From the NCBI GenBank assembly GCA_050011895.1, contig JBEKIF010000004.1:1-64000 (forward strand): a stretch of DNA of 64,000 nucleotides, read 5' to 3'. Positions 19,846-28,210 of this stretch are shown here, one piece after another (positions within the stretch are counted from its first letter, which is position 1; each line of letters begins with the position of its first letter). The position numbers and the translations under genes are program-made. The stretch comes from DATBGO01 sp050011895. GTDB taxonomy: Bacteria > Actinomycetota > Actinomycetes > Streptosporangiales > Streptosporangiaceae. Under the pieces are notes generated by a model that saw only the letters and a program-made list of their open reading frames with translations, was not told the origin of the DNA and made no database searches.

Positions 19846-19951
19846 GGCAGGACTGCCTCTCGCGAGATAGCGCATCGCCGGCGAGTTCCGCGCCGAGAAT
19901 GTCCTTTTCCTGCGCCACGGGGGCGGTGGCAACCTTGTGCGGTCCCAACAA
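19838..19951 (-). CDS. Possible short ORF overlapping the fbp start, 37 aa
   Basis: A TTG start follows a good AGGAGG site. The frame reads LLGPHKVATAPVAQEKDILG, AELAGDALSR and stops inside the first codons of fbp, in another frame. The good ribosome site and end overlap suggest a coupling ORF. No homology is recognised and the rare start keeps confidence low. Confidence 0.3.
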   Translation of the reverse strand: MLGPHKVATAPVAQEKDILGAELAGDALSRERQSCHA

Positions 19952-20299
19952 GGCTGACCTCCTGTTCCTGCCATGATCACGGCGTCAGCCGCCCGTCGCT
20001 GAGGCTACGCCGGGCCCGCCAAAGCCGCATCCCCCGCCAGAGCGGTCCATCGGGTGAAGTTGGGCACCCCTCCGTCTCGCCACGACGGCCATCCTGCTTC
20101 TGCTGGCCTCTCTTCAGCACGTCATCGCCCCGCGACAGCCGGGCTTCTTGTATCATCCGCCAGACCGGGGGTGCGGGATAGGACCAATGGCCGGCAAGGC
20201 GGGGGACCATGGGCCCGCTGGTGAGGTCCGCGGGCCTGTACCTGGCGCCGCCGCCCCGGCCGCCCCGGCTGCGTTCCGGGCGGCTCCGGCCGCCGAAGC
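19952..20299. other. Intergenic region upstream of fbp
   Basis: About 350 bases. No gene with a believable start is seen; the short frames are shadows. It should hold the promoter of the fbp-prk operon and the end of the small membrane-protein gene. I cannot place a -10/-35 pair with confidence. Confidence 0.4.
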
Positions 20300-20539
20300 T
20301 CAGCGTCCTCGCAGGTCAGTAACTCGCTCGTAGACCAGGCCGGCGGTTTCGCGGCCGCCTGCCTTGGCCGGATGCGACGGCACCAGGACCGGCTCAGCGG
20401 CGGCTCTGGCCGCGATCTCGGTGTGCCTGGCCGAGGTCTCGGCGTGCCAGCGAGTGAGCGTGAGCCACAGCGGGATCCCAGCCCAGCAGCAGAAGATCAG
20501 GCCGGCCAGCGGGATGTTCAGCCAGAACCATGTCCCCAT
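20300..20539 (-). CDS. Small membrane protein, 79 aa
   Basis: GAGGAG precedes ATG 20539. MGTWFWLNIPLAGLIFCCWA, then GIPLWLTL, forms one membrane segment at the N-terminus, followed by a charged cytoplasmic tail (RWHAETSARHTEIAARAAAE). No family is recognised; similar short one-helix proteins are common in actinomycetes. It stands alone between the regulator gene and the fbp operon. Confidence 0.6.
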   Translation of the reverse strand: MGTWFWLNIPLAGLIFCCWAGIPLWLTLTRWHAETSARHTEIAARAAAEPVLVPSHPAKAGGRETAGLVYERVTDLRGR

Positions 20540-20621
20540 CGTGACTCCTCTTGGCTCTCGGCCTAGCGGGCGCCCGACACGCGACGTTACGGATTCAGGT
20601 ACCTGGCCGTCCCCCGTAATT

Positions 20622-23435
20622 TCACTGGGTTTTCCCCCGGGGATGGGTCCCGGGACCTTCGCGTCCGCGGATCCGGATGGCGAGCTGGTGCCGTGTCCGC
20701 ACCTCCAGCTTGGTGAAGACGCTCGCCAGGTGGTACTCCACCGTCCTCGGGCTGAGGTAAAGCTGCGCGGCCGCCTGGCGGTTAGACAGCCCGGACGCTA
20801 CCAGCCGCGCCACCCGTAGTTCCTGAGCAGTCAGGCCGGGCAGGTCAGGATCGTCTCCGGGACGCGGCCGCAGGCCGAGCGCGCCGAGCTCGGACTCGCT
20901 GGCCAGCATGAAAGGACGCGCCCGCAGGCCGGTGAACGCCTCGTGCGCTGCCCGGATGGCGTCGATGGCGGCGGTCCGGCGCTGCAGCCGGGCCAGGCAC
21001 CGGCCGTGCGCGAGATCCAGCAGCGCGGAGTAGAACGGGACGGGCGGGCCGCCGCAGGCCAGGCGGCCATCCCGCAGCACCTGGTCGGCCCGGTCCAGGT
21101 CACCACGCGCCATGGACAGCGAGCCGCGCAGCCAGGCGGCATGGATCAGGGCCGGCCGCTGGCCGCGGCAGGCCGCCCGGGATTCGAACGCATCAAGGAC
21201 CGGCTCCGCGTCTCCCAGCCGCCCGGCGCGCACCAGAGCCCAGACCTGCAACGGGCGCCACCAGAAGGCAGCCGGGTCGTCATAGTGGTCGATCTCCGGT
21301 ACCGCCAGGGCCAGGGCGGCGCCGCGAAGCACCTCTTCGGGGTCTTCCCTGGCGAAGCCGAGGATGCAGCGGGCCGAGGCGGCCAAGATAGCGGCGAGAC
21401 CGCCGAACGTGCCTGCCGCCTCCTCGGCGGCCTCCACGTGCCTGGCGGCAACCGCCCAGTCACCGCGGCACGCCGCCACCTTGGCCGCGGCGCTGTGCAC
21501 GAATGCCAGGTCGTAGTGGCGGTCTGCATCGCGGGCTGACGATACGGCCAGCTCGGCGTGGACCTGGGAGTCATCCCAGCGCCCGGACCTGAATTCGGTC
21601 TCGGCGAGGAACGCAAGCGGCTGGCCGGGAAACCGCACCTGGAGCCCGGCCCTGATCCGGCGCACCACCAGCGTGAGGTCCTCGGCCGCTCCCTGCAGGT
21701 CGCCGCTCCACAGCTTGACGAGGCCGCGGTAGGTGACGGAATCGGTGCTGGCGAGCGGCACCATCGCCGCGCGCCCGGGGAGGTCGCGGAACAGGCTGAG
21801 CGCCTTGTCGGCCTGGCCGCTGAGCGTGAGCGGAATCGCCCGCATGCAACGGGCGGCGTCGTACCAGGGCTCGCCGCCGATGGCGCCGCCCAGCGCGCGG
21901 TCCAGCCACCTGGCGGACTCGGTGAACGGCCCGGATATCCCGAGCAGTATGCCCAGACCGAGCGCCGCCTCCGCGCCAGCCGCGTCCGTCGCCAGGTCAT
22001 GGGCATCCCATGCCGCCCGCAGCAGGGCCTCCGCGTCCAGCGGACGGGCCGCCAGCAGCGCCAGATGGCCGAGTGCCGCGTTCCTGCGGGCGCTGAACGG
22101 AAGGCACTCGACCATCGGCCGGGCCGCCTCGGCCGCTGCCACGTCGGCGCCCCGCACCAGCATCTCGAAGGCCGACAGGACGCGCTCGTCCCGCTCGGGG
22201 CCGCACCCGGTGACCGTCGCGGCCCGCTGCAGCTGCCGCGCCGCCAGCCGCAGCCGTCCCGCGTCCGCCGCGGCCGCGGCCGCGGCGTCCAGATCGGCTG
22301 CCAGCCCCGGGTCAGGGCCGACCGCCGCCGCGGCCCGGTGCGCGAGCGCCTCCTGGCCGGCCACGACCGAAGCGGCACGCAGATGCAGCAGCCTGCGCCG
22401 CTCCGCCCCAAGGTCGCCGTAGACAGCCTGGCGGACAATCAGATCGGCGAACGAGACCCGCCAGCCGGCCGTAGTATCCTGCTCGGTCAGGAAACCTGCC
22501 CGCTCCGCCTCGTCGAGTGCCGCGGCCGGGTCCGCTGTGCCGGCCACCGCTGCCACATCCGCGAGGATGCAATGATCTCCGAGCACCGACGCGGCCACTG
22601 TCAGGTCCCGCGCCTGCCGCGAGAGCGCCGCCAGCCGCGGCAGGATCAGGGCCGCCAGCGACGCTGGCGCGCGGAGCAGCCCGTCCGTGGCCGTCAGCGC
22701 CTCGTCGGTCAGCTCACTGAGCAGCGCACGGGCCAGCAGCGGGCTGCCTCCGGTACGGTCCGCGAGCCCCCTGAGCGTTCCCCCGGAGAGCCCGGCGCGC
22801 CCGAGCTCGCGGCACAGCAGGCCAAGCTCGCTGGCGTCCAGCCCGCTGAGCGTCAGCTGGACGGCGCGGCGGTCGCCCGACACAAAGCGGGCCCACCCCT
22901 CACCATGCTGCGGCATCCCCTCGCGCCGGCAGGAGAGGATGACCAGCACGTTTTCGGCGATCAGCCGGCGGCAGGCGAAGAGCAAGGCCCGGGCGGAGCC
23001 AAGATCGGCCCACTGCATGTCCTCGACCACCACGGCGACCGGCCCGGTCTCCTGCAAGGACGAGATGAGCGCGAGCAGCTCAACGCCGACTGCCAGCGGA
23101 TCCGCCGCCGCGGGCGGGCCCTGGCCGAGCAGCTCGAGGCCGGCCAGCGCGCCGGATGAGGCCGCGGCCGCCCGGGCCGCGAGCTGCTGCACCACGCCGT
23201 AGGCCAGCGCCGCCTCGGCCTGCTCGCCGCTGGCGGCTAGCACCGGCACGTCCTGCTGGGCGCCGAGGAATTCGGAGATGAGCGACGACTTGCCGATCCC
23301 GGCTTCCCCCTGGATCAGCACCACCCGTGGCTCACCCGCGCGTGCCGCGGCCAGCGCCGATGCCAGCGCGACCAGTTCCGGCGCGCGGCCGACGAACACC
23401 TGCGCCGGACGCGCAGCTAACCGGCTACCGTCCAT
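20622..23435 (-). CDS. Large ATP-binding LuxR-family (LAL/STAND) transcriptional regulator
   Basis: About 937 residues from ATG 23435 (MDGSRLAARPAQVFVGRAPE); the frame is open 100 codons further upstream, so the start is uncertain. Order: AAA/STAND ATPase with Walker A GEAGIGKSSL (about 46) and Walker B VVVEDMQWAD; then a long TPR-like helical region; then a C-terminal LuxR helix-turn-helix (LTAQELRVARLVASGLSNRQ, AAAQLYLSPRTVEYHL). Such regulators bind ATP and a signal, oligomerise and activate promoters, often of sugar or antibiotic genes. It is divergent from the antiporter gene. The target is unknown. Confidence 0.88.
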   Translation of the reverse strand: MDGSRLAARPAQVFVGRAPELVALASALAAARAGEPRVVLIQGEAGIGKSSLISEFLGAQQDVPVLAASGEQAEAALAYGVVQQLAARAAAASSGALAGLELLGQGPPAAADPLAVGVELLALISSLQETGPVAVVVEDMQWADLGSARALLFACRRLIAENVLVILSCRREGMPQHGEGWARFVSGDRRAVQLTLSGLDASELGLLCRELGRAGLSGGTLRGLADRTGGSPLLARALLSELTDEALTATDGLLRAPASLAALILPRLAALSRQARDLTVAASVLGDHCILADVAAVAGTADPAAALDEAERAGFLTEQDTTAGWRVSFADLIVRQAVYGDLGAERRRLLHLRAASVVAGQEALAHRAAAAVGPDPGLAADLDAAAAAAADAGRLRLAARQLQRAATVTGCGPERDERVLSAFEMLVRGADVAAAEAARPMVECLPFSARRNAALGHLALLAARPLDAEALLRAAWDAHDLATDAAGAEAALGLGILLGISGPFTESARWLDRALGGAIGGEPWYDAARCMRAIPLTLSGQADKALSLFRDLPGRAAMVPLASTDSVTYRGLVKLWSGDLQGAAEDLTLVVRRIRAGLQVRFPGQPLAFLAETEFRSGRWDDSQVHAELAVSSARDADRHYDLAFVHSAAAKVAACRGDWAVAARHVEAAEEAAGTFGGLAAILAASARCILGFAREDPEEVLRGAALALAVPEIDHYDDPAAFWWRPLQVWALVRAGRLGDAEPVLDAFESRAACRGQRPALIHAAWLRGSLSMARGDLDRADQVLRDGRLACGGPPVPFYSALLDLAHGRCLARLQRRTAAIDAIRAAHEAFTGLRARPFMLASESELGALGLRPRPGDDPDLPGLTAQELRVARLVASGLSNRQAAAQLYLSPRTVEYHLASVFTKLEVRTRHQLAIRIRGREGPGTHPRGKTQ

Positions 23436-23559
23436 GCTGGAGTCCCCGCCCCTGAGCGCGCCAACCGCCTCTTCGTTATGACGCGCATGGATCCCTATTG
23501 TATGACGAGTCGTTCCGCCCATCCATGGGAAAGTTACCCTCAGGCAGGCCTGTTCTACC

Positions 23560-25563
23560 TTGGGTGACCCCAGGAATGGTGCTTCGTCATCCGCGGTTGA
23601 GCACGCCGTGCCTGACGATCGATTGCCTGCGCCCGCGCCGTTGTCGGGGGGGACGGCATGGGCGCGCAGTCTGCAGACGCCGCTGCGCGTGTTCCTGCGG
23701 ACCGAGACGGGCAGTGCGGCTGTCCTGCTGGCCATGACACTGGCCGCGCTGGTCTGGGTTAACGCAGACGCCTCCTCCTATAACGCGTTCTGGCATACCC
23801 AGGCTGCCGTGCATGTCGGTAGCGCGGAGCTGTCGCAGGATCTGCGCGGCTGGGTGAACAGCGGGCTGATGACCTTTTTCTTCTTCATCTTCGGGCTGGA
23901 AGCCCGGCGCGAATTCGACATGGGCGAACTGCGGGAGCGCCGTCGGCTCGCGCTGCCTGCCGCGGCAGCCCTCGGCGGCCTCGCGGTACCCGTCGCCGTT
24001 TACCTGGCCGCCAATGCGGGCCGGCCAAGCGCGGTCGGGTGGGGCACGGCGATGTCCACGGACACCGCCTTCGCGCTCGGCATGCTGGCCCTGGCCCGGC
24101 CCCGCTTTCCCGACCGGGTGCGTACCTTCCTGCTGACCGTCGCCGTCGTCGACGATCTGGTCTCCCTGGTGGTCATCGGGACCGTCTACAGCCGGAACGT
24201 CAGGCTGGCCGCCCTCGCGATCGGGGCGGGCGTCTTCGGCGTGATCTTGCTGGTCCGCCGGGCCGGGTTCCGTTACGGGCCCGGCTATGCCACGCTGGGG
24301 ATCATCGCCTGGGTGGCGGTCTTCAAGTCGGGCGTCGACCCGGTCGTCGTCGGCCTGGCGATGGGGCTGCTGACTTATGCCTATCCGGCCGGCCGGGCTG
24401 ACCTCGAGCGGGCAACCGACCTGTTCCGCAGCTTCCGCGAACAGCCGACGCCCGAGCTCGCTCGTTCGGCGACCGCAGGGCTCGCCTCGGCAATCTCGCC
24501 GAACGAGCGGCTGCAGCTGCTTTACCATCCCTGGACCAGTTACGTCATCGTGCCGCTCTTTGCTCTCGCTAACGCGGGGATCGCGATCAACGGCGCTTTC
24601 CTGGCCAAGGCGGTCACCTCGCCGATCACGCTCGGGATCTTCTTCGGCTACGTGGCGGGCAAGCCGGCCGGCATCACTGGCGCCTCCTGGCTGCTGACCC
24701 GGCTGAGCCGCGGACGGCTGCGGCCGCCGGTCGGCTGGGCCGCCGTCACCGGGGCGGGCACGATCGCCGGGATCGGGTTCACGGTGTCCATCCTGATCGC
24801 GACCCTCGCGTTCAGCGGTACCGAGCTGCAGGAGGCCAAGCTCGGTGTGCTCAGCGCGGCACTGGGCTCCGCACTGATCACCTGGCTGGTCTTCCGCGCC
24901 GCCGCCCGGCTTCCGGCCAGGTTGCAGATCCGGGCACTGCTCGGCACCTCGCGCGCCATTGTCGACCTTGACCCGCCCGTCGAACCCGGCCACGATCACA
25001 TCCGCGGCCCGGCCCGGGCACCAGTGACCATCGTCGAGTACGCCGACTTCGAATGCCTCTACTGCGGCCAGGCGGAGCCGGTCATCAGGCAGCTGCTGAC
25101 CGGCCACGGAGACGTGCGGTACGTGTGGCGGCATCTGCCGCTCAATGACGTCCATCCGGGTGCGCAGCTGGCCGCCGAGGCGGCGGAAGCCGCCGCCGAG
25201 CAGGGCGCGTTCTGGGAGATGCACGATCTGCTGCTCGATCACCAGGATGACCTCAGGGCGCCCGATCTGATCCGCTATGCCGGCGAGCTCGGCCTCGACG
25301 TCGGCCGATTCCGCGACCGCGTGAGCAGGCACGCCGGAGCCGCGAGGATCGCCGAGGACGTTGACTCCGCTGACCTGAGTGGCGTGTCAGGCACGCCGAC
25401 CTTCTTCATCAACGGGCGCAGGCACCACGGCGCCTACGATATTGACGCGCTCTCCGCTGCGGTCAGCGCGGCCAAGGCCCGCGCCACAATCGGGCCCGCC
25501 CGCCGGTCGCATTCCGGTGCCGGGTTGCGTCATCGTAGCGACGACGGCACCCCGTCGGCATGA
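23560..25563 (+). CDS. nhaA: NhaA Na+/H+ antiporter fused to a DsbA/thioredoxin-fold domain
   Basis: Up to 667 residues. The frame opens at TTG 23560; a GTG about 16 codons in is another possible start, and neither has a strong ribosome site. Residues about 30-440 are NhaA: FFFFIFGLEARREFDMGEL, STDTAFALGMLALA (with the transport Asp), AVVDDLVSLVVIG (the paired Asp), and GIGFTVSILIATLAFSG. The last 200 residues are a thioredoxin fold with YADFECLYCGQAEPV (CxxC) and VSGTPTFFINGRRHHGAY (cis-Pro loop). It exchanges protons for sodium in the membrane; the redox domain is a known actinobacterial fusion whose purpose is unclear. Confidence 0.9.
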   Translation: MGDPRNGASSSAVEHAVPDDRLPAPAPLSGGTAWARSLQTPLRVFLRTETGSAAVLLAMTLAALVWVNADASSYNAFWHTQAAVHVGSAELSQDLRGWVNSGLMTFFFFIFGLEARREFDMGELRERRRLALPAAAALGGLAVPVAVYLAANAGRPSAVGWGTAMSTDTAFALGMLALARPRFPDRVRTFLLTVAVVDDLVSLVVIGTVYSRNVRLAALAIGAGVFGVILLVRRAGFRYGPGYATLGIIAWVAVFKSGVDPVVVGLAMGLLTYAYPAGRADLERATDLFRSFREQPTPELARSATAGLASAISPNERLQLLYHPWTSYVIVPLFALANAGIAINGAFLAKAVTSPITLGIFFGYVAGKPAGITGASWLLTRLSRGRLRPPVGWAAVTGAGTIAGIGFTVSILIATLAFSGTELQEAKLGVLSAALGSALITWLVFRAAARLPARLQIRALLGTSRAIVDLDPPVEPGHDHIRGPARAPVTIVEYADFECLYCGQAEPVIRQLLTGHGDVRYVWRHLPLNDVHPGAQLAAEAAEAAAEQGAFWEMHDLLLDHQDDLRAPDLIRYAGELGLDVGRFRDRVSRHAGAARIAEDVDSADLSGVSGTPTFFINGRRHHGAYDIDALSAAVSAAKARATIGPARRSHSGAGLRHRSDDGTPSA

Positions 25564-25610
25564 CAAGCAGCATGAGGAGGACAACCAGACTGGCGGTGCT
25601 CCGCTCGCGC

Positions 25611-26249
25611 TCAGGCCGGGGCGAAACGGAGCCTCAGCCCGAACCTGCGCAGCACCGAAAGGAACCACAGCGTGGACGCACCGGTCCCGGCGACGACAAG
25701 CGCGGCCGTGGCGACGGTCGTGAGCATCAGGAACGTGCCGGTCGGCTCCGTCACCATCAGCACCGCCAGGCCGGCGGTGAGCAGCAGGAAGATGCCCGCC
25801 CAGAGCCAGGTCGCGCCCTGGAAGAACCGGTGCAGGCCTGGGTGGTGGGTGGCTGGCTGCCGGAGGGCGACCACCTCGGTGGCCAGCCGGGCAACGAGCG
25901 GATTCGGGCCCCTGGCGGTGCGGGCGAACAGCACGCACATACAGAGATTCGCGAGCGGAAATTGCAGCAGGAAGATCCACAGCTCGCCGGTGGCGATGAC
26001 CACGGCCGTCTGCAGCGTGAGCACGACGGCTGAGATCGTTAGCAGGCTCGGGACGCACCCGGTGGCGACCCTGCGGATAACCGCGGCAGCCCAGGTCGCT
26101 GCCACCCCCGCCAGCAATCCGGCATCGCGGCCGCCCAGCCACGCGCCTGCGGCGTAAGCGGCGACCGGAAGCCCGGCCGACTCGGACAGACTCCACGCCG
26201 TGGTGCGCAGCAGCCGCAGCGGGCGGGGGAGTTCCAGGTGCTCTGGCAC
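25611..26249 (-). CDS. Integral membrane protein, VC0807-like family
   Basis: 212 residues with about six hydrophobic helices: SESAGLPVAAYAAGAWLGG, TISAVVLTLQTAVVIATG, a loop with PNPLVARLATEVVAL, and FFQGATWLWAGIFLLLTAGL. The pattern fits the uncharacterised VC0807/intracellular-septation-like membrane family found in actinobacteria. Function unknown. It converges on nhaA with a 47-base gap. Confidence 0.6.
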   Translation of the reverse strand: MPEHLELPRPLRLLRTTAWSLSESAGLPVAAYAAGAWLGGRDAGLLAGVAATWAAAVIRRVATGCVPSLLTISAVVLTLQTAVVIATGELWIFLLQFPLANLCMCVLFARTARGPNPLVARLATEVVALRQPATHHPGLHRFFQGATWLWAGIFLLLTAGLAVLMVTEPTGTFLMLTTVATAALVVAGTGASTLWFLSVLRRFGLRLRFAPA

Positions 26250-26390
26250 GGGGAGAGCCTAGTGGCTGATTCGCGGGCACGTGGCTGGACTGGCCGAGGA
26301 ACCGCATAGTCATCAGATGCGGCCGGGATAAGGCGGACTGGCAATCTCGCAGCGGATCTCGGTGCCCCGGAGGGAAGGTAACGGCGGCAG

Positions 26391-27308
26391 CTAACAGGCC
26401 GCGTCTGGCAACCGCGCAGACCGCACGCGCTGTGAAAGCAGTTCGTGGTACTGATCGCCGCTGGCCTTCATCCCGCTCACCAAAGGCGAATGGGCGAGCG
26501 AGAACGCCCCGGCGAACATGACCAGGAGCGACAGCGCCTCCAGCGGTCCCCAGGCGCCGGTTGTCCGCAGGTTGTCGCCGAAAAGCCCGACGCCGATCAG
26601 GATGCTGGCCAGCGGGTCGACCAGGACGAGGGTCGACTGGGAAGCGACGATCGGGCCAGCATGAAAGGCGTTCTGGGCCAGGAAGACGGCGAGCGCCCCG
26701 AAGATGGCCAGCGCGTAAGTCTGCCAGTGGCGGTACAGGGACGCCCAGTCCGCGGCAGCAAAACCGGACACCGCCTTGGTGCAGGCCGCGGTGAAGGCAA
26801 AGCCGATGGCCGCTGCGGTTCCGAACATGGCAGCCCGCCACCAGCCCGGTCCGTGCATGGCGAGGACGACGGCGATCGCGATGGCGCCGCCGCAGGCCCC
26901 GCCCGTGACTAGCCATTCCCAGGTCGGCGGTGCCAGCGTGCCGTACTCGGGATGGGCAAAGTACAAGAAGCCAGCCAGGCCGCCGGTAACAGCCAGCGAG
27001 CCGAGCCATTCGCGGCGCCCGATCGTGAATCCGAACCAGACGGCCAGAATCCCGACCAGGAACACCAGCTCGGTGGTCAGGGTCGGCTGCACCTGGGAAA
27101 GGCGGCCGAAATGCAGCGCCACGGCCTGGAACAGGAAGGAGACGATCATCAAGACGAATCCGAGTAGCCAGATCCGCCGGCGCAGCGCGTAACTGAGCAA
27201 GCTGAGCCGCAGCGTGCTGCCAGCGGGCGCGTTCTCGACGCCCATGCGCTGAAACACGCTCGTCAGCGCGTTGGCCAGCGAAGCGCCCAGGGCCAGCACA
27301 AAAACCAT
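26391..27308 (-). CDS. DMT-family (EamA-like) membrane transporter
   Basis: 305 residues from ATG 27308 (MVFVLALGASLANALTSVFQ), with GGCGGGG before it. About nine to ten hydrophobic helices run in two similar halves; FQAVALHFGRLSQVQPTLTT and VASQSTLVLVDPLASILIGV are the mirrored PxL helices typical of DMT exporters. It probably exports a small metabolite or drug. It is divergent from a MarR regulator and shares an operator region with it, so it is likely the regulator's target. Confidence 0.8.
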   Translation of the reverse strand: MVFVLALGASLANALTSVFQRMGVENAPAGSTLRLSLLSYALRRRIWLLGFVLMIVSFLFQAVALHFGRLSQVQPTLTTELVFLVGILAVWFGFTIGRREWLGSLAVTGGLAGFLYFAHPEYGTLAPPTWEWLVTGGACGGAIAIAVVLAMHGPGWWRAAMFGTAAAIGFAFTAACTKAVSGFAAADWASLYRHWQTYALAIFGALAVFLAQNAFHAGPIVASQSTLVLVDPLASILIGVGLFGDNLRTTGAWGPLEALSLLVMFAGAFSLAHSPLVSGMKASGDQYHELLSQRVRSARLPDAAC

Positions 27309-27332
27309 CGAACCCCGCCTCAGCAATAACGC

Positions 27333-27366
27333 GTGTATCATACAGATACTTGGCGGTATCATACAC
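27333..27366. promoter_or_regulatory. Twin MarR operator between divergent genes
   Basis: GTATCATAC occurs twice (27335-27343 and 27356-27364), 21 bases apart, on the same face of the helix. Each copy is itself a palindrome (GTAT-C-ATAC). On the minus strand TATGAT of the left copy makes a -10 box for the transporter; on the plus strand TATCAT can serve the regulator. Binding would block both promoters. Confidence 0.65.
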
Positions 27367-27394
27367 CGAGGCGCGAGGGCGGGGGATCGGCGCG

Positions 27395-27898
27395 ATGGGC
27401 ACGGAGCCAACCGGAGCCGACCCGATCGGGATCATCGAGCTGGAACTAATGAGGCTTGTCCGCCACCTTGAGACCTTCGGCCGGCGCGGGTCGCTGTACG
27501 TGCGCGTCGACCGGGCCGGTTACCTCGCGATGCGCATGCTCGAAGGTATCGGGCCGGTGACCACGAATGCTCTGGCCCGGGCCCTGCAGCTCGATGCCTC
27601 GACGGTCACCCGGCAGGTCGCGGCCCTCCAGTGCCAGGGCTTCGTCCAGCGACGCGCCAACCCGGCTGACGGGCGATCGTCGACGATCGCATTGACTCAG
27701 GCGGGCCGTCAGTCGATGCGCGAAGTGGAGCGGGAGCGGCGACGGCAGATCGAAGCGCTGGTCAGCGACTGGGATGAGGCCGAGCAGATCGACCTGGGGC
27801 TGGCCCTGACCAGGCTCAACGCTTCCCTGGCGGAGAGTGTGACTGAGGTCGATGACCATCGCCACGGACCGGACTCACGGATGCCGGAATCAAGCTGA
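27395..27898 (+). CDS. MarR-family transcriptional regulator
   Basis: 167 residues from ATG 27395, with GGGGGAT upstream. The winged helix reads GPVTTNALARALQLDASTVT, RQVAALQCQGFVQRRANPAD, then GRSSTIALTQAGRQ (the wing, with the usual D-x-R). N- and C-terminal helices would form the dimer. It probably represses itself and the divergent DMT transporter through the GTATCATAC sites. The ligand is unknown. Confidence 0.85.
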   Translation: MGTEPTGADPIGIIELELMRLVRHLETFGRRGSLYVRVDRAGYLAMRMLEGIGPVTTNALARALQLDASTVTRQVAALQCQGFVQRRANPADGRSSTIALTQAGRQSMREVERERRRQIEALVSDWDEAEQIDLGLALTRLNASLAESVTEVDDHRHGPDSRMPESS

Positions 27899-28210
27899 CG
27901 ATCGAGCCTGCCGAACCCGGGCCGCTGCGTTCCGGCGGCAAGCCGGTCAGGCTGGCGGACTTGGCGCCGCTCGCTGGGCCCGGACGGCAAGAGGTTCGAG
28001 GGATCTTTTAGTTCTTTTGTGAGCTTGCAGATCGTAGTAACGTCCGCCTTAAGAGTAAATCGCCGTGAAGCAAGAGACTCGCGAGGTTCGCGCGGGCCCC
28101 GCAGTCCGGTCATACCACGCCCAGATCCCGGCGCTCCCCGGCCGGCGATTGTCAGCGGCGCCGGCCGTCGGCGAGCCGCGGGACCCGCCCTGACGAGGGC
28201 AAGGAGGCCG
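27899..28210. other. Intergenic region upstream of the NCS1 permease
   Basis: About 310 bases. No credible gene. A lower-GC patch near 28005-28065 (TTTTAGTTCTTTTGTGAG) is the best place for a promoter. AAGGAGG at its end is the permease ribosome site. Confidence 0.45.

Noticed and set aside
25387..27435. 682-codon minus-strand frame across several genes
   Set aside because: It overlaps the membrane-protein and DMT genes in another frame and is Arg/Gly/Pro-rich without motifs.
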